DNA of 64,000 bases from Aselliscus stoliczkanus (taxonomy: Eukaryota; Chordata; Mammalia; Chiroptera; Hipposideridae). The notes under the pieces are model-generated. The model did not search any database. It was not told the origin of the DNA and saw only the letters and a list, made by a program, of their open reading frames with translations. Numbering within the stretch: the stretch's first letter is position 1; each line of letters begins with the position of its first letter. The translations under genes were made by a program, and so were the position numbers. Location of the stretch: positions 116,587,523 to 116,651,522 of the forward strand of contig CM066730.1 of the NCBI GenBank assembly GCA_033961575.1, in the 5' to 3' direction. This document shows, piece by piece, positions 51,981 through 63,111 of this stretch.

Positions 51981-52479
51981 AGTCTCATTTACTTTTTTAA
52001 CACTGAAAATATTTTTTCTGTTTTTCAAAGAACTGTATCATTCAGTGAATAGTCAAACACTGAAAAATGCAGTAAATATGATTGGGTAGTATTAAAAAAT
52101 GTAACATTTGGATCTCCTATCAAGATCCACAGCATTACAGAGAAATATGTTAAAATCATAGGGAGTTATTTTGTTTGCAAAACTTGTTATTTCTTGAAAT
52201 ATCATTCATAAGATTAGCACAATGTATACTATGTGTATAAACATATTGTTTGTTTCATTTGCAAGAATGAATCACCAGCAGGGCCAGGAACATACACTTG
52301 CAACATGACAACAATTACAAGCTAGACTGACTACTTAAATTTTAACTGCTCCTCTCTAATGTGTTCCTGTCATTCTTTACAGAAATGTTGACCTTAACCT
52401 TTGACTCTACGTGTCAGAGTTTCCTATCTTCCTTTCGACTTGATGTCAATATATTCATTTGAGCCAATAGTATCACTAT

Positions 52480-52895
52480 ATTGATTGTTAAGGTTTATTT
52501 TCCCCCTTGCATTGTTTTAGCACCTTTGTCAAAAATCAATTGACCATAAACATGTGGCTTTATTTCTGGACTCTAGTTTGTTCCATTGTCTATATACATT
52601 CTACATGTGTCTTCACAAATACCAAACTGTATTGCTGATATAGCTGTGTAATAAGTCTTGAAATGAGGTAGGGTCAGTCCTCCAATTTTATCCTATTTTT
52701 AAAAATTATTTGGTTATTCTAAATTGTTTGCATTTCCATATGAATTTAGGAATCAACTTGTCAATTTTTATAAAACAGCTAGCTGGAATTTTGATTGAGA
52801 TTTGGTTGTTCTCTATAAAAGAACTTTCTGAGAATTAACTTCTGAATAATATTGAGTCTTGTAATCCGTAGAGATGGTTGATCCTTTCATTAATT
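52480..52895 (-). mobile_element. Old L1 ORF2 fragment (minus strand)
   Basis: TTTGTCAAAAATCAATTGAC, TATTTCTGGACTCTAGTTTG, TGGTTATTCTAAATTGTTTG, AACAGCTAGCTGGAATTTTG: reversed L1M ORF2. Confidence 0.75.
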
Positions 52896-52899
52896 CAAA

Positions 52900-53740
52900 T
52901 CCCTTCTCCCCAAAAGATTAACACTTAAAGCATATAAAATATTCCAGGCATAGTAATGGGTGCTTTAAATATACCCTATTAATTAAAATTTAGATGAATT
53001 ATATTTATTAGATGAATTATACATAGAAGGAAATGGGGAGATGAAGAGGTTAAGTAATTTCCCCAGTTCAGCCCATAAGTGGCACAACAAGGGAATTTGG
53101 GCCCCCATCCATATGATTCCAAAGCCTGGCTTTTTCTATTCACCTGTCTACTTGAGTTAGCTCTAACTAGGGTTAAATTAGGGACATCATTTATGCCTGC
53201 AAACCTCTCCAAAGTTCAGATTATTCCGGAACAATCAAGCATTTCAAACTCCCACTGTCAAGATGACTTCACTGTTAAAGGACTACAAGATAGTGCTAAA
53301 GCATGTGAAGGTATATGGGTGTTAGAGATTAAATTATATTTTTAAAATTGCACTTGAGAATGGAGTGTGCCAATTATAGCCTTTTGACTATCTACCTGTT
53401 CACAGCACTTGGGATTTAGTTAATTGAACAGTATAAAAGTCTTGTACCCCATTGTAAGAAAAGATATGTCCATTTATAAATTATCCATGCCAATTGGTTT
53501 AGGATTTGAAAAAGATTTTGTAAAGGATCTGACAGCTCTAGAGATAATTTCAGGAATTACCTGTTATGAAAACTCAGTGATCCTTTGCAATCTTAGCTGT
53601 GACCAAAAAATGAAAATAAAAAATCAATTAAAATATATCCAAAGTGGTTGTGATTCAAGTTAATCAAAGTTCCTGATCTACACATGATAAGGAGTAAAAA
53701 AAAACAAAAACAAAGTCTTAAAGAAAAAAATATTCAATCG
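52900..53740. other. Intergenic DNA, no recognised feature
   Basis: MIR-like words at 52950-53130 (AAATGGGGAGATGAAGAGG, TTCAGCCCATAAGTGGCAC). The rest is unassigned. Confidence 0.4.
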
Positions 53741-53744
53741 CACT

Positions 53745-54400
53745 TGTTAACGATGGAAGGCAGACTTTATTCAGGAGCACTGAGATAGTTATGGGGACCA
53801 CTGCAGTGGGACTTTACAGTGGGGAAGAGAGTTGGGGCTCACTCTAAATATGGTATGAGCAAGTGGGAATTCATAGCCCAGGAACAAGGTAGGTAGGGGT
53901 CAGTGGATGAAAAATTACTAAGAGAAAATAACAGAGGTGAAGGGAGTTCTGTCTAAACCCAGACATCACGGGGTTGCGGGGAGGGGGAGACAGAAGATAA
54001 GGAACCCCACAAGATATTGAGGATGATCAGATATTGATCATCCTCAGTGATTAAGTGTGTGTTTCTGGTTAAACCAACTTAGCAGGATTCTTGCTAAAAC
54101 TTGATTTTACAAAAAAGTGCACAGATGAGCCCAGGACAAAGTTTAGGAGCCTGACTAAAGTTTGGCCAAGCAAAGAATCTTTGTCACTACTTCAAGTCAA
54201 GTATATCTAGTCCCATTTCTTCTAAGAGCTTTCCAGGGCTCTTTCTGTCCCAGCACTCAGTCTAGAGGAATTTAGTCAACAGCCCACTAATTTCATAGCA
54301 ATTCTCCAAAACTGGAAAGCTTAGCGAGGGTACAAGGCTCAGGCTTGAAAAGTCTTATCCTTCATAATTTCCCGGGTATACAAAAATCAGAATAGACGGC
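53745..54400. repeat. Unclassified LTR-like sequence upstream of the MCOLN3 island
   Basis: GATGGAAGGCAGACTTTATT, GTTTCTGGTTAAACCAACT and GAGCCCAGGACAAAGTTTAG have the composition of an old LTR, but no ends could be defined. Includes a local inverted pair GATGATCAGATATTGATCATC at about 54022-54044. Confidence 0.3.
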
Positions 54401-54633
54401 TGCAAGATAGGACTGAACACCTACACTTTGCCAGGTTCTTTACATCCATCTCGCCTCCCTCTCTTCCCCCCAACCAGGTGAGAAGAGCAGAACACGAGGG
54501 GTGGTCCCTTTTCGGGTCTGAAACCCAGAACCCACGCACTTCCACCTCACCTCACTGCAGCACTTGTATAATCAGAGAAAACCGAAAAATGCTTGTGCGG
54601 GATATGTACCCGGACCCGGAGGGGGGTGAAGGG

Positions 54634-54669
54634 GTGTGTGTGTGTGTGTGCGCGCGCGCGCGCGCGCGC
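54634..54669. repeat. (GT)n(CG)n alternating tract, Z-DNA-prone
   Basis: About nine GT units run directly into about nine CG units, an uninterrupted purine-pyrimidine alternation at the upstream edge of the MCOLN3 CpG island. Confidence 0.9.
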
Positions 54670-54779
54670 TTGGTGCTGGAGAACCCAGACGTGAGCACCC
54701 GGCTCCTTCCGAGTGCTCCTTTTGCCCCGCCTGGTAACCCTGAAAGACGGCACCAGAAAGGGCGTGAACGGGAACCGGC

Positions 54780-54976
54780 GCAGTGGGGCGGAGAGGCACG
54801 AGTTTTAGCGGCCAGAGGAGGGAGGATGTCACGGGCAGCGGCTCTCTGCCGCTGGGCTCCAGCTGGACCCGACTGAGTCGAGCCTCAGAAGCTTCTGGAG
54901 CAGCCCGCAGACGCAGCTCCCCCAGGTCGCCACATTGCCCCCGCCCGGCGCCCCACCTGTGCGCTGCGGACCGCAG
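54780..54976 (+). other. MCOLN3: MCOLN3 probable non-coding exon 1
   Basis: A perfect-looking donor GCAG/GTGAGTC follows 54976 inside a CpG island, upstream of the coding exon acceptor at 58485. The 5' border is not visible and is set only by the dense GC region. Another possible donor is GAG/GTCAGT near 55190, so alternative first exons are possible. Confidence 0.5.
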
Positions 54977-57160
54977 GTGAGTCAAGCCAAGCCCCGCACC
55001 GTCCAGTGGCATCAGGTGTCGTGGGAACGGCGCCCGCTGTGCAGGGAGGAACCGCGATGTCGCGAGCGGTCGGTGACATAAAGCGGGAGGGTAGGTCTCC
55101 CGGACATCGGCTCCATGGAAGGGTCACAGGTGGCAGCGGCGTACCAGCTGCAGCTCTTCGGCTCAGTGCCCACTTGGCCGCCCCGCCGAGGTCAGTGGGG
55201 GCGCGCACGGGTCGGGGGGAGGGTTCGGGAGCCCCCGGGAAGGATCCGCGCGCCCCCCGCCGCGGGTAGCTGCGGCTGCTGGGAGGCTCTGCCGCGCGGT
55301 CCCCACCCAGGCTGCCGCGCACCGGGAAATCGGGGGGCGGGGAATTTAAGATCCAGAAGCTGCGTGCGGTCCACTGTCTCCTGGGAAGGCCTGGTGACGG
55401 AGCAGCCCTCTGGGGGCGGGCCGGGGGCTCGGAGATGGTCTGGAAGTTGCACAGCCCGCCTCTCTTCCCTCGGATGCCCCTTTACTAGCAGTGTGGGGAG
55501 TGGATGGAAATGGGGGGCCAAAGTCGGGGATCCTGCGCTGGGCGAAACCCTCCTTCAGCCGGGCTCCGGTCGTTTAAGTGGCTCAGGGTGCAGTGGCCGG
55601 AGGAAGGCGCGGCTGCTGCGGGCCGGGCTCTCCCGAAGATCGCTGCTACCTCCGCGCTCTTTCCCGAATGCCCGAAGTACCAGCTTGATAAAGTCAGTCT
55701 GAGCGCTTGTTGAAAAAAAGGGGAGGGTGGGGGCTTAGCGGAGGGGAGATGAAGGGGAAAAAAAAAAACAACGGAAAAGAGATGGAAGTTCTTTTGTGTT
55801 TGATGAAGTGAGAACGCGCTTCTGAAGAAATAAGGTTGCGTTACTTTGCTTCCAACTGTGAGTTTTTACTATTTGCACACATTCCCTGGTAGTCTCTAAT
55901 TTTCTGCAGCTCAATCCAATTAAGCCTTTCATGGCCCTGAATAAATATCCTCTGGGGGTTAGTTTGTAAATTCTAAGAGCATGCCTAGTACCTCAGATAA
56001 CCTCTCTCCGGACCCGCAGCTCCGCCCAGCCCGCATCCCTCCAGACGCTCTTAGAGGGCTGCGAAAGGTGGTGGCAGGCGTCCCTTTAGCGGCCAGGGGC
56101 TTGGACAGGGTGCAGTTTTCAAAGTGCACCCTCGGAAGGGCTTCTGTGATGCGATCAAGCGAACGTTTGCAGCCAAGTTTCGCTGTCAGTCCTTGTAAAT
56201 GAAATGTCTTGTTTCCGGGGCAACTTGGTGCCACGTGCTGAATAAATTAATTGTGGTTGGCTCATTTTCTCTTTGTTCCTGTGGGTTACTGTTACAGGGC
56301 ATGTGGCTAGTTGGTTTAAAGTTTAATTTTCCCTGTATCGAAATAGAAAGGACTGAACATGGCCTCAAATCTGTTTTATTATTAACACCTTTTACTATTA
56401 ACAGCTTCATTATTATGTTGGTGTTCACATGGGAGTTTTGATCAGTGTAAAATCATCTTCGTTTTAAGTCCCCTAGGTAAAGTCTCTTTAAATGCTGGTT
56501 TAAACTACACCTTTTTGAAGAAGGAAATAACATGGTCTTGAGTGGAAAATCTTAAGGGATTAATAACCTTTTTCTCTTCTTTATGTCTTAACCTAAGAAT
56601 TTTTGTGCTCATACTTTGAAAGGCACTTTAAAACACATGGGCCATACTTTAATGAGTTCTAGCATACTTATTTCATTTTGAATGTACTGCATATGCTAGT
56701 GAACATATTATGTTTCATGTGTTATTGATTCAGCAAATATCCTTATGAACCTTTTTCTTAATTAAGAGTTTAAAAACTTTCCCCATGGCTAGTTTTTATA
56801 GCCAATATCTGTTGTTTGGAGTTGTTTTCCTAAGAATATTTGAATCAGAACGAAAGGTGAGATTCTAGACTTGAAAAGCAATGTAGTATCTAAAGACTTG
56901 TAAGATAATGTATTAGTATAGTTTGAATGCCCCCCTTGATTTCTGAGTACAAGTTATTGTAAAAATATCAAACAGAGACAGCTTTTTGTATGGAAGGACT
57001 CTACTCTCCCTAGTGGTTTGAATATTTTATTTTGAACAGGTTTCTATAATAATAATATTACTCTAAGGGAAAATCCAAGATAGGTCCCAGCTTCTGGAGT
57101 GACTCTGTCACTCTGGAAAAGATGACTATGAAGACAAAAAATCCAGCCCTATTCTTTGTT
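54977..57160. other. MCOLN3 intron 1, 5' part
   Basis: First 700 bp are CpG island. A second, smaller GC-rich patch with CpGs lies at 55990-56170 and could be regulatory. The remainder is AT-rich and unassigned. Confidence 0.45.
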
Positions 57161-57164
57161 TTTT

Positions 57165-57249
57165 TTTCTTTTTCTCCCTTAAATTTATTGGGGTGACTCA
57201 CATTGGTTAATGAAATTATATAGGTTTCAAGTGTGCAATTCTATAATAC

Positions 57250-57310
<61 letters not shown>

Positions 57311-57595
57311 TACATTGTGTGTTTACCACCAAAAGTCAAATCTACTTCTGTCATCATATATTTGACCTTCTTTATCCTTTTCTACCCACTCCTCTTTCCC
57401 CTGGTAACCACTTACTGTTGTTTGTGTCTATGAGTTTTTGTTTGCTTGTTTGTTTGTTATTTTCAGTTTTATATCGCACATATGATTGAAATCATATGGT
57501 TCTTGACCTTTTCTGTCTGACTTATTTTGCTTAGCATGATATTGTCAAGATCCACCCATGTTGTCGCAAGTGGCAGTATTTTATCTTTCCTTATC
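57165..57595 (-). mobile_element. 5'-truncated L1 3' UTR with internal (ATCT)n array
   Basis: TAAATTTATTGGGGTGACTC, GTTTCAAGTGTGCAATTC, ATTACATTGTGTGTTTACCA, parallel to 41101-41500. The spot that reads TATCATCTGTAT in the copy at 41190 has here become a 15-unit ATCT array (57249-57310). Confidence 0.88.
57249..57310. repeat. (ATCT)n microsatellite
   Basis: About 15 perfect units inside an L1 3' UTR. Confidence 0.95.
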
Positions 57596-57889
57596 CTTCC
57601 AGCTCTATCCTTTCCAAAGGGACAAAAGAAATAATAGGAATGTAGTACTTTGAAAAGTAAACTATGCTACAGAAACATAAAGACTTCAATAAAAAGCAAA
57701 TACAAGTGATGTCTCTGATTGGGAGCTGGACTTAAATTGAGCTTCTGTGTTCCCCATTGTAGACCAGTGAAGTTCCCTGAGGCTCACAGTGCTTCTTAAG
57801 AACCTTATTGGCCCTTTAGGAAACTGCTCTGGGGCTCTAGGGAAAGTTTCCCTAGTGTTAGACCCTATGCAAGGGCTTTATTTGCATTT

Positions 57890-58045
57890 TTACTGAATTC
57901 TTGATATAATCATTTGGGGGGTAGGTATTGTTATTTCCATTCTGCAGAAGAGAAAACTGAGTCTCAGAGAGGCTAAGTGACTTGCCTCAGGTCACAGAAA
58001 TGTCAAGTTGTAGAAACAAGATGGAAAACCAGAGCTCAGTGCTTT
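57890..58045 (+). repeat. MIR SINE remnant
   Basis: TGTTATTTCCATTCTGCAGA, AGAAAACTGAGTCTCAGAG, GGCTAAGTGACTTGCCTCAG. Confidence 0.85.
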
Positions 58046-58485
58046 AAAACTATTTTTTTTTTTGATAATGTAATAAAATTTTAAGTCTCTCTCCAGAAAA
58101 AGTGGCCATATCCACAAAATTTTGCATATAATTTCAGGGTCCATCTATCCTTTAAAGTCTTTACCGGGAATTTTAGGTCACCAATCCATTCTCTAACTAT
58201 ATCTGTTACTCAATGAGACAGAAAGCATCAAATATATATAGGAGCCCTTGAATTTGGTAAATTTTAACTGGGTGAAACTTCACTTAATAACTGAAACAAA
58301 ACAAAAAATGATGTATTACATTCTAATTGATTCTGTAAACGTCTAAATCCCAGTTTAGAACCATGGTGCTTATTTGATACCAGGTCTTTTGTTTGGACTT
58401 CAGCTGCCATGCAATCCCAAAGAATATAAACTTATGCCTTTACTTACAAAATGGAAACAGTTTTGTCTGTTTGTGTTTCCTCTAG

Positions 58486-58709
58486 AGATGGCAAATCCTG
58501 AGATAGTTACAAGTAGCTTTCCTCAAGAGGAAAATGGTGGCACCTTTAACCAGAATACATCTCCCTCTGAGGAGCTTCTATTAGAAGACCAGATGCGACG
58601 AAAACTCAAATTTTTTTTCATGAATCCTTGTGAGAAGTTCTGGGCTCGAGGTAGAAAACCATGGAAACTTGTCATACAAATTCTAAAACTTGCAATGGTG
58701 ACTATCCAG
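58486..58709 (+). CDS. MCOLN3: MCOLN3 start-codon exon (residues 1-74)
   Basis: A pyrimidine-rich tract and TCTAG acceptor end at 58485; the ATG is at 58488 and the donor CCAG/GTAAGC follows 58709. An in-frame ATG at 58374 lies in the intron upstream of the acceptor and is not the start. Encodes the cytosolic N-terminus and the first part of TM1 (LVIQILKLAMVTIQ). Confidence 0.96.
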
Positions 58710-61700
58710 GTAAGCATCTCAGATCAAGAGTTTGGTGAAGGCCTCTTTTAATAACAAAGGGGACTATGGGTAGTGGTTTTTATAACTTTTAACTATATAC
58801 ATTAATGGAAAACAATAAAAAGGAAACATGTGATCTTAAACCCTTCTCTTCAATATTTGTGAAAGAAGACTTTGGGGTTTTTTTTTCTTATTTTTTTCCT
58901 TCCCTTCTTTCATTAAGTTATAATTCCAGTTACATGATCTAATTAGTTTTCAGGAAAAGAAAATTTTAACATTTGGCTTCCAATCATTCAGTTTAGCTAA
59001 AGGTTCCTGAATCAGCCATGAAAACTAGCTGCTGCCCAACCAAAATATTCTTTTCCTTCCTAGTTTATTTCCTAGGAATTTCTCTTCAGAAACTTCAAGG
59101 GTTTCTGTTAACGCAACTGCTTGGATTCTCACAGTCCTGTGATTGTAGGAGTCTTGTGCTGGAAAAATGTAGAGTTGATGAAAACAGGAATGGCAGCGAG
59201 ACTGAAATGTGAGATTTCCTTTTAGGAGATTTTGAATCTCACTTCCTTGGCTTTTCTTAACCTTTTTTTGAAGAAACTATATTTTGTGATTCTGTATGTA
59301 TATGGGTTGTGATTTACTCATATGAAAATATATTTTTCTATAGGTGAGAGTAATGATCTCTTGTTAAAAGAGAAAGAGCAAAAACAAAAGCACATTTTAA
59401 TTCGACAAATAGATGTGATAGGTTTATTTTTATTAATGTTTCTCTTCTTGGTGAAAAAAATGCATAAGTAAATAAACAAGGAGAAAAAAATGGTAAACCC
59501 TGAAGTCACTAAATTTTAACTGATTATTGAGAACAAATGCTTAAGATTGTTAGAAGCTAAGGTGATTTCTACAGTCATGTGAAGTTGGTAGGATTATTGC
59601 CTGCGTTTCTAATGCTGGTTGTTGTGTCAAGGGAAATGAACATTTGAATGACTACTCTGTTCCAGGATATTATTTCATGTAAATCCAACAACTTTCCTAT
59701 TGGGTAAATACTTACATCCCTTATTTTACAGAGGAGGAAACTGATATTTATAGAGTTTTTTTTAAAAAATCACATGCTAGTCAGTTGCTGAATCAAGACT
59801 TAAGAGGCAAGTGTGCTTACTCTAATATATCACCATGAAAATGGATGTTCAATATTCAGTATAATAATACCTGGCAAATTGGAATTGAAATTCTTAACTT
59901 CCAGGTGATAATACAGTGTCACAATAGTGAAAATTTTATCTGTGTTGGTTGAGTATGGGGCAAAGCCCATGTTGGGTGAACGTGAATATTTTCTACTTAG
60001 AATGATAGGTGTCACTTGAGTGCTGTTTCAGGCTAAACATTGTATAGACATTATCATGTCCAATGTTTAAAACAAATGGGAGGTTGATGGTGGCATTCCC
60101 ATTTCACAGGTGAGAACGCAGGCTTGGAGAAGTAAAAATAGCCTCTCATAGTCTAGTAAGAGGCTGTAAAAACAGCCTCTCATTTTCTAGTTTTCAGGAA
60201 ACTAGAAAAGTAGAACTGAAATCCAAACTCAGATTTATTCCCTTTAAGACTTATGATCTTAATTTCTCGTTTATATTTTAGGGAGCTCATCTAACCTTCC
60301 TGTGTTTCCTAAGGTGGTCAAGAGGAAAATTGGTTAATGGTTTAAAATGTGAAGCCTGTTAGTAATAAGCATGTAAAAGGTGTTTAGGTAGGTTTTTGTA
60401 AGAACTGAGGATTTCTTAGTTGTGATGGTTTGTCGTGTCCCGCACAACAGGGCCTAGAAGTTCGGAAGGGACGGCGGGGGTTGGAAACAGAAAAATAGAG
60501 ACAAGAGACAAGTGATAGTTCAAAAGCAGTGCTAGCCAGGGGACTCAAAGCCTGTAGGACAATGAGGCCCGAATCGAGCTTGACTGCAGCTTTTATTGGG
60601 ATACACACAAGAAAGTAGCATTGTTTATTCCATGGTCTGTAAATCACATACATCATACCGGAGAACTTAGCTCAGAGTCAAATCACCCCATGGCCTGCAG
60701 TCTGCCTTTACCGAAAGTCCCATGACCTGTATACGTACACCTCCTGGGAAAGAGAAACTTCTCATGCTGAGATAAGAATGCATGGAGGACAGATATTATC
60801 TCCTTGTAAGATTTTAGGCAGGCTGTCAGCACTCAAGACAAAGGGTCTTTGCCCATGTTTCTCAACCCCATGATTTCTCCCATGATACTCCTGCAACTGT
60901 GTCTGGCTTGGGTTGCCCTTCTGCAGCTAGAGTCTTATCTGTCATTGACTAACCAGCCATCTTCTGGGGTCCCACAGGAAGTTAAAGTAGGGATAATGAA
61001 GAAGTACTATCTCTATGAGGATCTGGTATTGAAAAGTGCATGGGACAGACGGCTAGGCTGCTGTGTGACCACAATGGTTCCTTAATCTATATCTCAGCAT
61101 CAAGCAAATATTACATAAAGACAACTGTAATTGAGCAAACAAGGATGACTTCATGACAGATTCTCTCTTTTCTGTTAAGCTGAGATTTTTGTGTCTGCAG
61201 TAGCAAAAGAAAGATGTGTACAATGATAGGCACCCCACTAAAAGTTCCTTTTTTCTCACTTCCTGGTTCAGTCTCTGAATTATAGCAATTCTGTATCGGC
61301 CATTGGTGCTCCTGTCTGCTACTAGGCCCTTACGGGCAGGGACTGTTGCTCACGGTATCTGCAGTACCTAGCTCCGAGCTGGCACATATTTGAATCAATT
61401 GGTAAGAAAGTCTTTGCGAATTCTCTGGAGGCTTTTTGGTCAAAAATCCCTGAAATATCAAACTATCATCTTATTGGGATTTAAATAGGACTTTTAGCTT
61501 AAAGAGGCTCTTCAGGAATGGAAGGTGAGTTAGGTGCAGAGTGGTGACATGTGTAGGGTATAGGGCATACATCTCAAGGAGAGATGAGAGAGGAAAAGAT
61601 TTGTCTACTTTCTATGTTTTTCTGTTCAGACCTTGAATTACTTTCTGTAGCATGATAGAGCTTGGATAAAGTCTATTAGATAGGTTCAAATTTTAACTAT

Positions 61701-61917
61701 ACCCTTGCTAGTGATATGATTTGGAAAAATTGTTTAACTTCTTTATGTAATCATCTTGGAAAATAGGTATATTAGGGAATATACTGTGAGATTAGTATGA
61801 GGAAAATTCGTGGAATACAGTGTGGCACATAGGCTCTCAGTGTTGCTCCCCTTTTCCATATAAAATATATCCTGTCTTAGCCTGGGATTGAATTCAGAGT
61901 GTATGTTCTAAACTTAT

Positions 61918-61963
<46 letters not shown>

Positions 61964-63111
61964 GGAGGGGTATGTGAAAGAGAGATAAATTGAGGTGGTT
62001 TGGGAGGGAAGAGGAGGTAAAAGACTTGGAGTAAAGTAAGGTTTTGAATAGGATTGAAAGAGCTTATGTTAGTATGATAGCAGTACAGTTAAATATTTTG
62101 TGTGTGTGAACAAAAAAATGAGAGACTCTGGGCTCAATCTTGCATGAATATTAAGGATATGTTATTTAATATACTTTAATTTAGATATGAGTTCAAAGGA
62201 TATTTTTATTTTGGATCTTATTGTCATAGTTTTGATAATTAGATAATTAGACCTAGGAATATGGTTTGACTGTAGGACTTAGGCTTACCTAAGGTGTTTC
62301 TTGCGTTATATTATATACCTGCTTCAAAACCTTCTTGATGTCCTGCGGAATTCATTTTAAAACTCTTCTACTTGCTACTTCAGTTCCTGCACCATCTGTC
62401 TCCACTTTTTCTGCTCACATTTTTTTCCTCACAGTCCATCTAATTGAATTATGCTGGTATGCTCAGCATCCCCACAAAGTCCCAAGTCCCATGCTCCCTT
62501 CTTAGCCTTTCTTTCCCCTGTGCCCCTCAAATGTCCTCTGCTCAAGTTCTGCATATACTTCCGGGTTTCTGTCCTTTCTTTTTGAAGCAAATCTTCCTAT
62601 TTCTGTAGCCAAAGTGACCTTGCTTCTCTAACCACCTAAAGAACTCCTAAAGGACTTTTCTGAACTCCTAAAGCTTTTGATGGTGGGGGCAATGTCATAC
62701 GTGAGATCATACATGAAAATAAATGTTGAAAAGATGTAAAACCAGTTACTTTTACTTTAGAACTAGAAACCTACCCGACATTTAAGGACAAATTAATTCA
62801 CAATTACCAAAAGTTTAATTTCTGTTGAACACACTCAGGATCAATTAGACATTGAATCTTGAATTGATAAATGATCATTGTAAGGAGACCTTTTATTTCA
62901 TTGTTTTTTTTTACCCTCTTACTTTTTCTTTTTTACTTTTAAGCTTGTCTTTTTTGGGCTAAGTAATCAGATGGTGGTAGCTTTCAAGGAAGACAACACT
63001 ATAGCATTCAAACACCTCTTCCTAAAAGGATATGTGGACCGAACGGATAACACTTATGCAGTATACACACAAAGTGATGTATACAATCAGATCATCTTTG
63101 CCGTGAACCAG
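58488..63111 (+). CDS. MCOLN3: MCOLN3 (mucolipin-3, TRPML3), N-terminal part of the gene
   Basis: Two coding exons are visible, 58488-58709 and 62944-63111, joined in phase 0 to give 130 codons. The peptide matches recalled human MCOLN3, e.g. TSPSEELLLEDQMRRKLKFF, FMNPCEKFWARGRKPWK and TYAVYTQSDVY. The product is a six-TM, calcium-permeable endolysosomal cation channel of the TRPML family. The first about 62 residues are cytosolic; RRKLKFFF and ARGRKPWK form the basic cluster that in TRPML channels contacts PI(3,5)P2. TM1 spans the exon junction (about 62-84), and the luminal polycystin-mucolipin domain starts in the second exon. The remaining exons lie beyond 64000. Compared with recalled human sequence, the stretch before NQxTSPSEE is about two residues shorter and otherwise diverged. 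Head to head with DNAI3, about 10 kb apart. Confidence 0.97.
58710..59635. other. MCOLN3 intron 2, 5' part, no recognised feature
   Basis: Unassigned AT-rich intron. Confidence 0.4.
59640..59820 (+). repeat. MIR SINE remnant
   Basis: TTCCAGGATATTATTTCATG, TTATTTTACAGAGGAGGAAA and CTGAATCAAGACTTAAGAG in MIR order. Confidence 0.65.
60025..60250 (+). repeat. MIR SINE remnant
   Basis: GGCTAAACATTGTATAGACA, CATTTCACAGGTGAGAACGC; AGCCTCTCAT is locally duplicated at about 60141 and 60173. Confidence 0.65.
60431..61073 (-). mobile_element. Solo LTR of an endogenous retrovirus (class II-like)
   Basis: ATGGTT is duplicated exactly at 60425-60430 and 61074-61079, a 6-bp target duplication typical of betaretrovirus-like ERVs. 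On the minus strand the unit begins TGTGGTCACACAG and ends GGGACACGACA, i.e. TG..CA. AATAAA on the minus strand lies at 60592-60597, followed by R/U5-like GCAGTCAAGC and GTCTCTTGTCTC. No internal viral genes remain. It lies antisense in MCOLN3 intron 2. Confidence 0.87.
61918..61962. repeat. (GT)n microsatellite
   Basis: About 22 GT units in MCOLN3 intron 2. Confidence 0.95.
62310..62700 (-). repeat. L2 LINE remnant (reverse)
   Basis: CTGCTTCAAAACCTTCTTG, ATCTGTCTCCACTTTTTCTG and CTCAAGTTCTGCATATACTT follow reversed L2 order. Confidence 0.6.
62944..63111 (+). CDS. MCOLN3: MCOLN3 second coding exon (residues 75-130)
   Basis: Acceptor CTTTTAAG, donor GTAAAT; 56 whole codons, LVFFGLSNQMVVAFK through IIFAVNQ. 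Completes TM1 and enters the luminal domain. Differs from recalled human sequence at only a few positions (LVLFG to LVFFG, YMDRMDD to YVDRTDN, YDQLIF to YNQIIF). Confidence 0.96.

Larger units (their letters stand above)
54590..55680 (+). promoter_or_regulatory. MCOLN3: CpG island promoter of MCOLN3
   Basis: Over about 1.1 kb the sequence is strongly GC-rich with many CpG dinucleotides, GGGCGG-type Sp1 sites (e.g. near 54785 and 55411) and no interspersed repeat, unlike everything else in the window. It carries the candidate exon 1 donor at 54976. The several long ORFs on both strands are GC-driven and do not look like genes. Confidence 0.8.

Noticed and set aside
54478..55702. ORFs of 109-195 codons on both strands in the GC-rich segment
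   Set aside because: High GC suppresses stop codons; frames are rich in R, G, P, A without domains and cover a (GT)(CG) repeat. CpG island, not coding.
58374..58487. Upstream in-frame ATG extending the MCOLN3 start
   Set aside because: A clear pyrimidine tract and AG acceptor end at 58485, and the family protein starts at the ATG at 58488.
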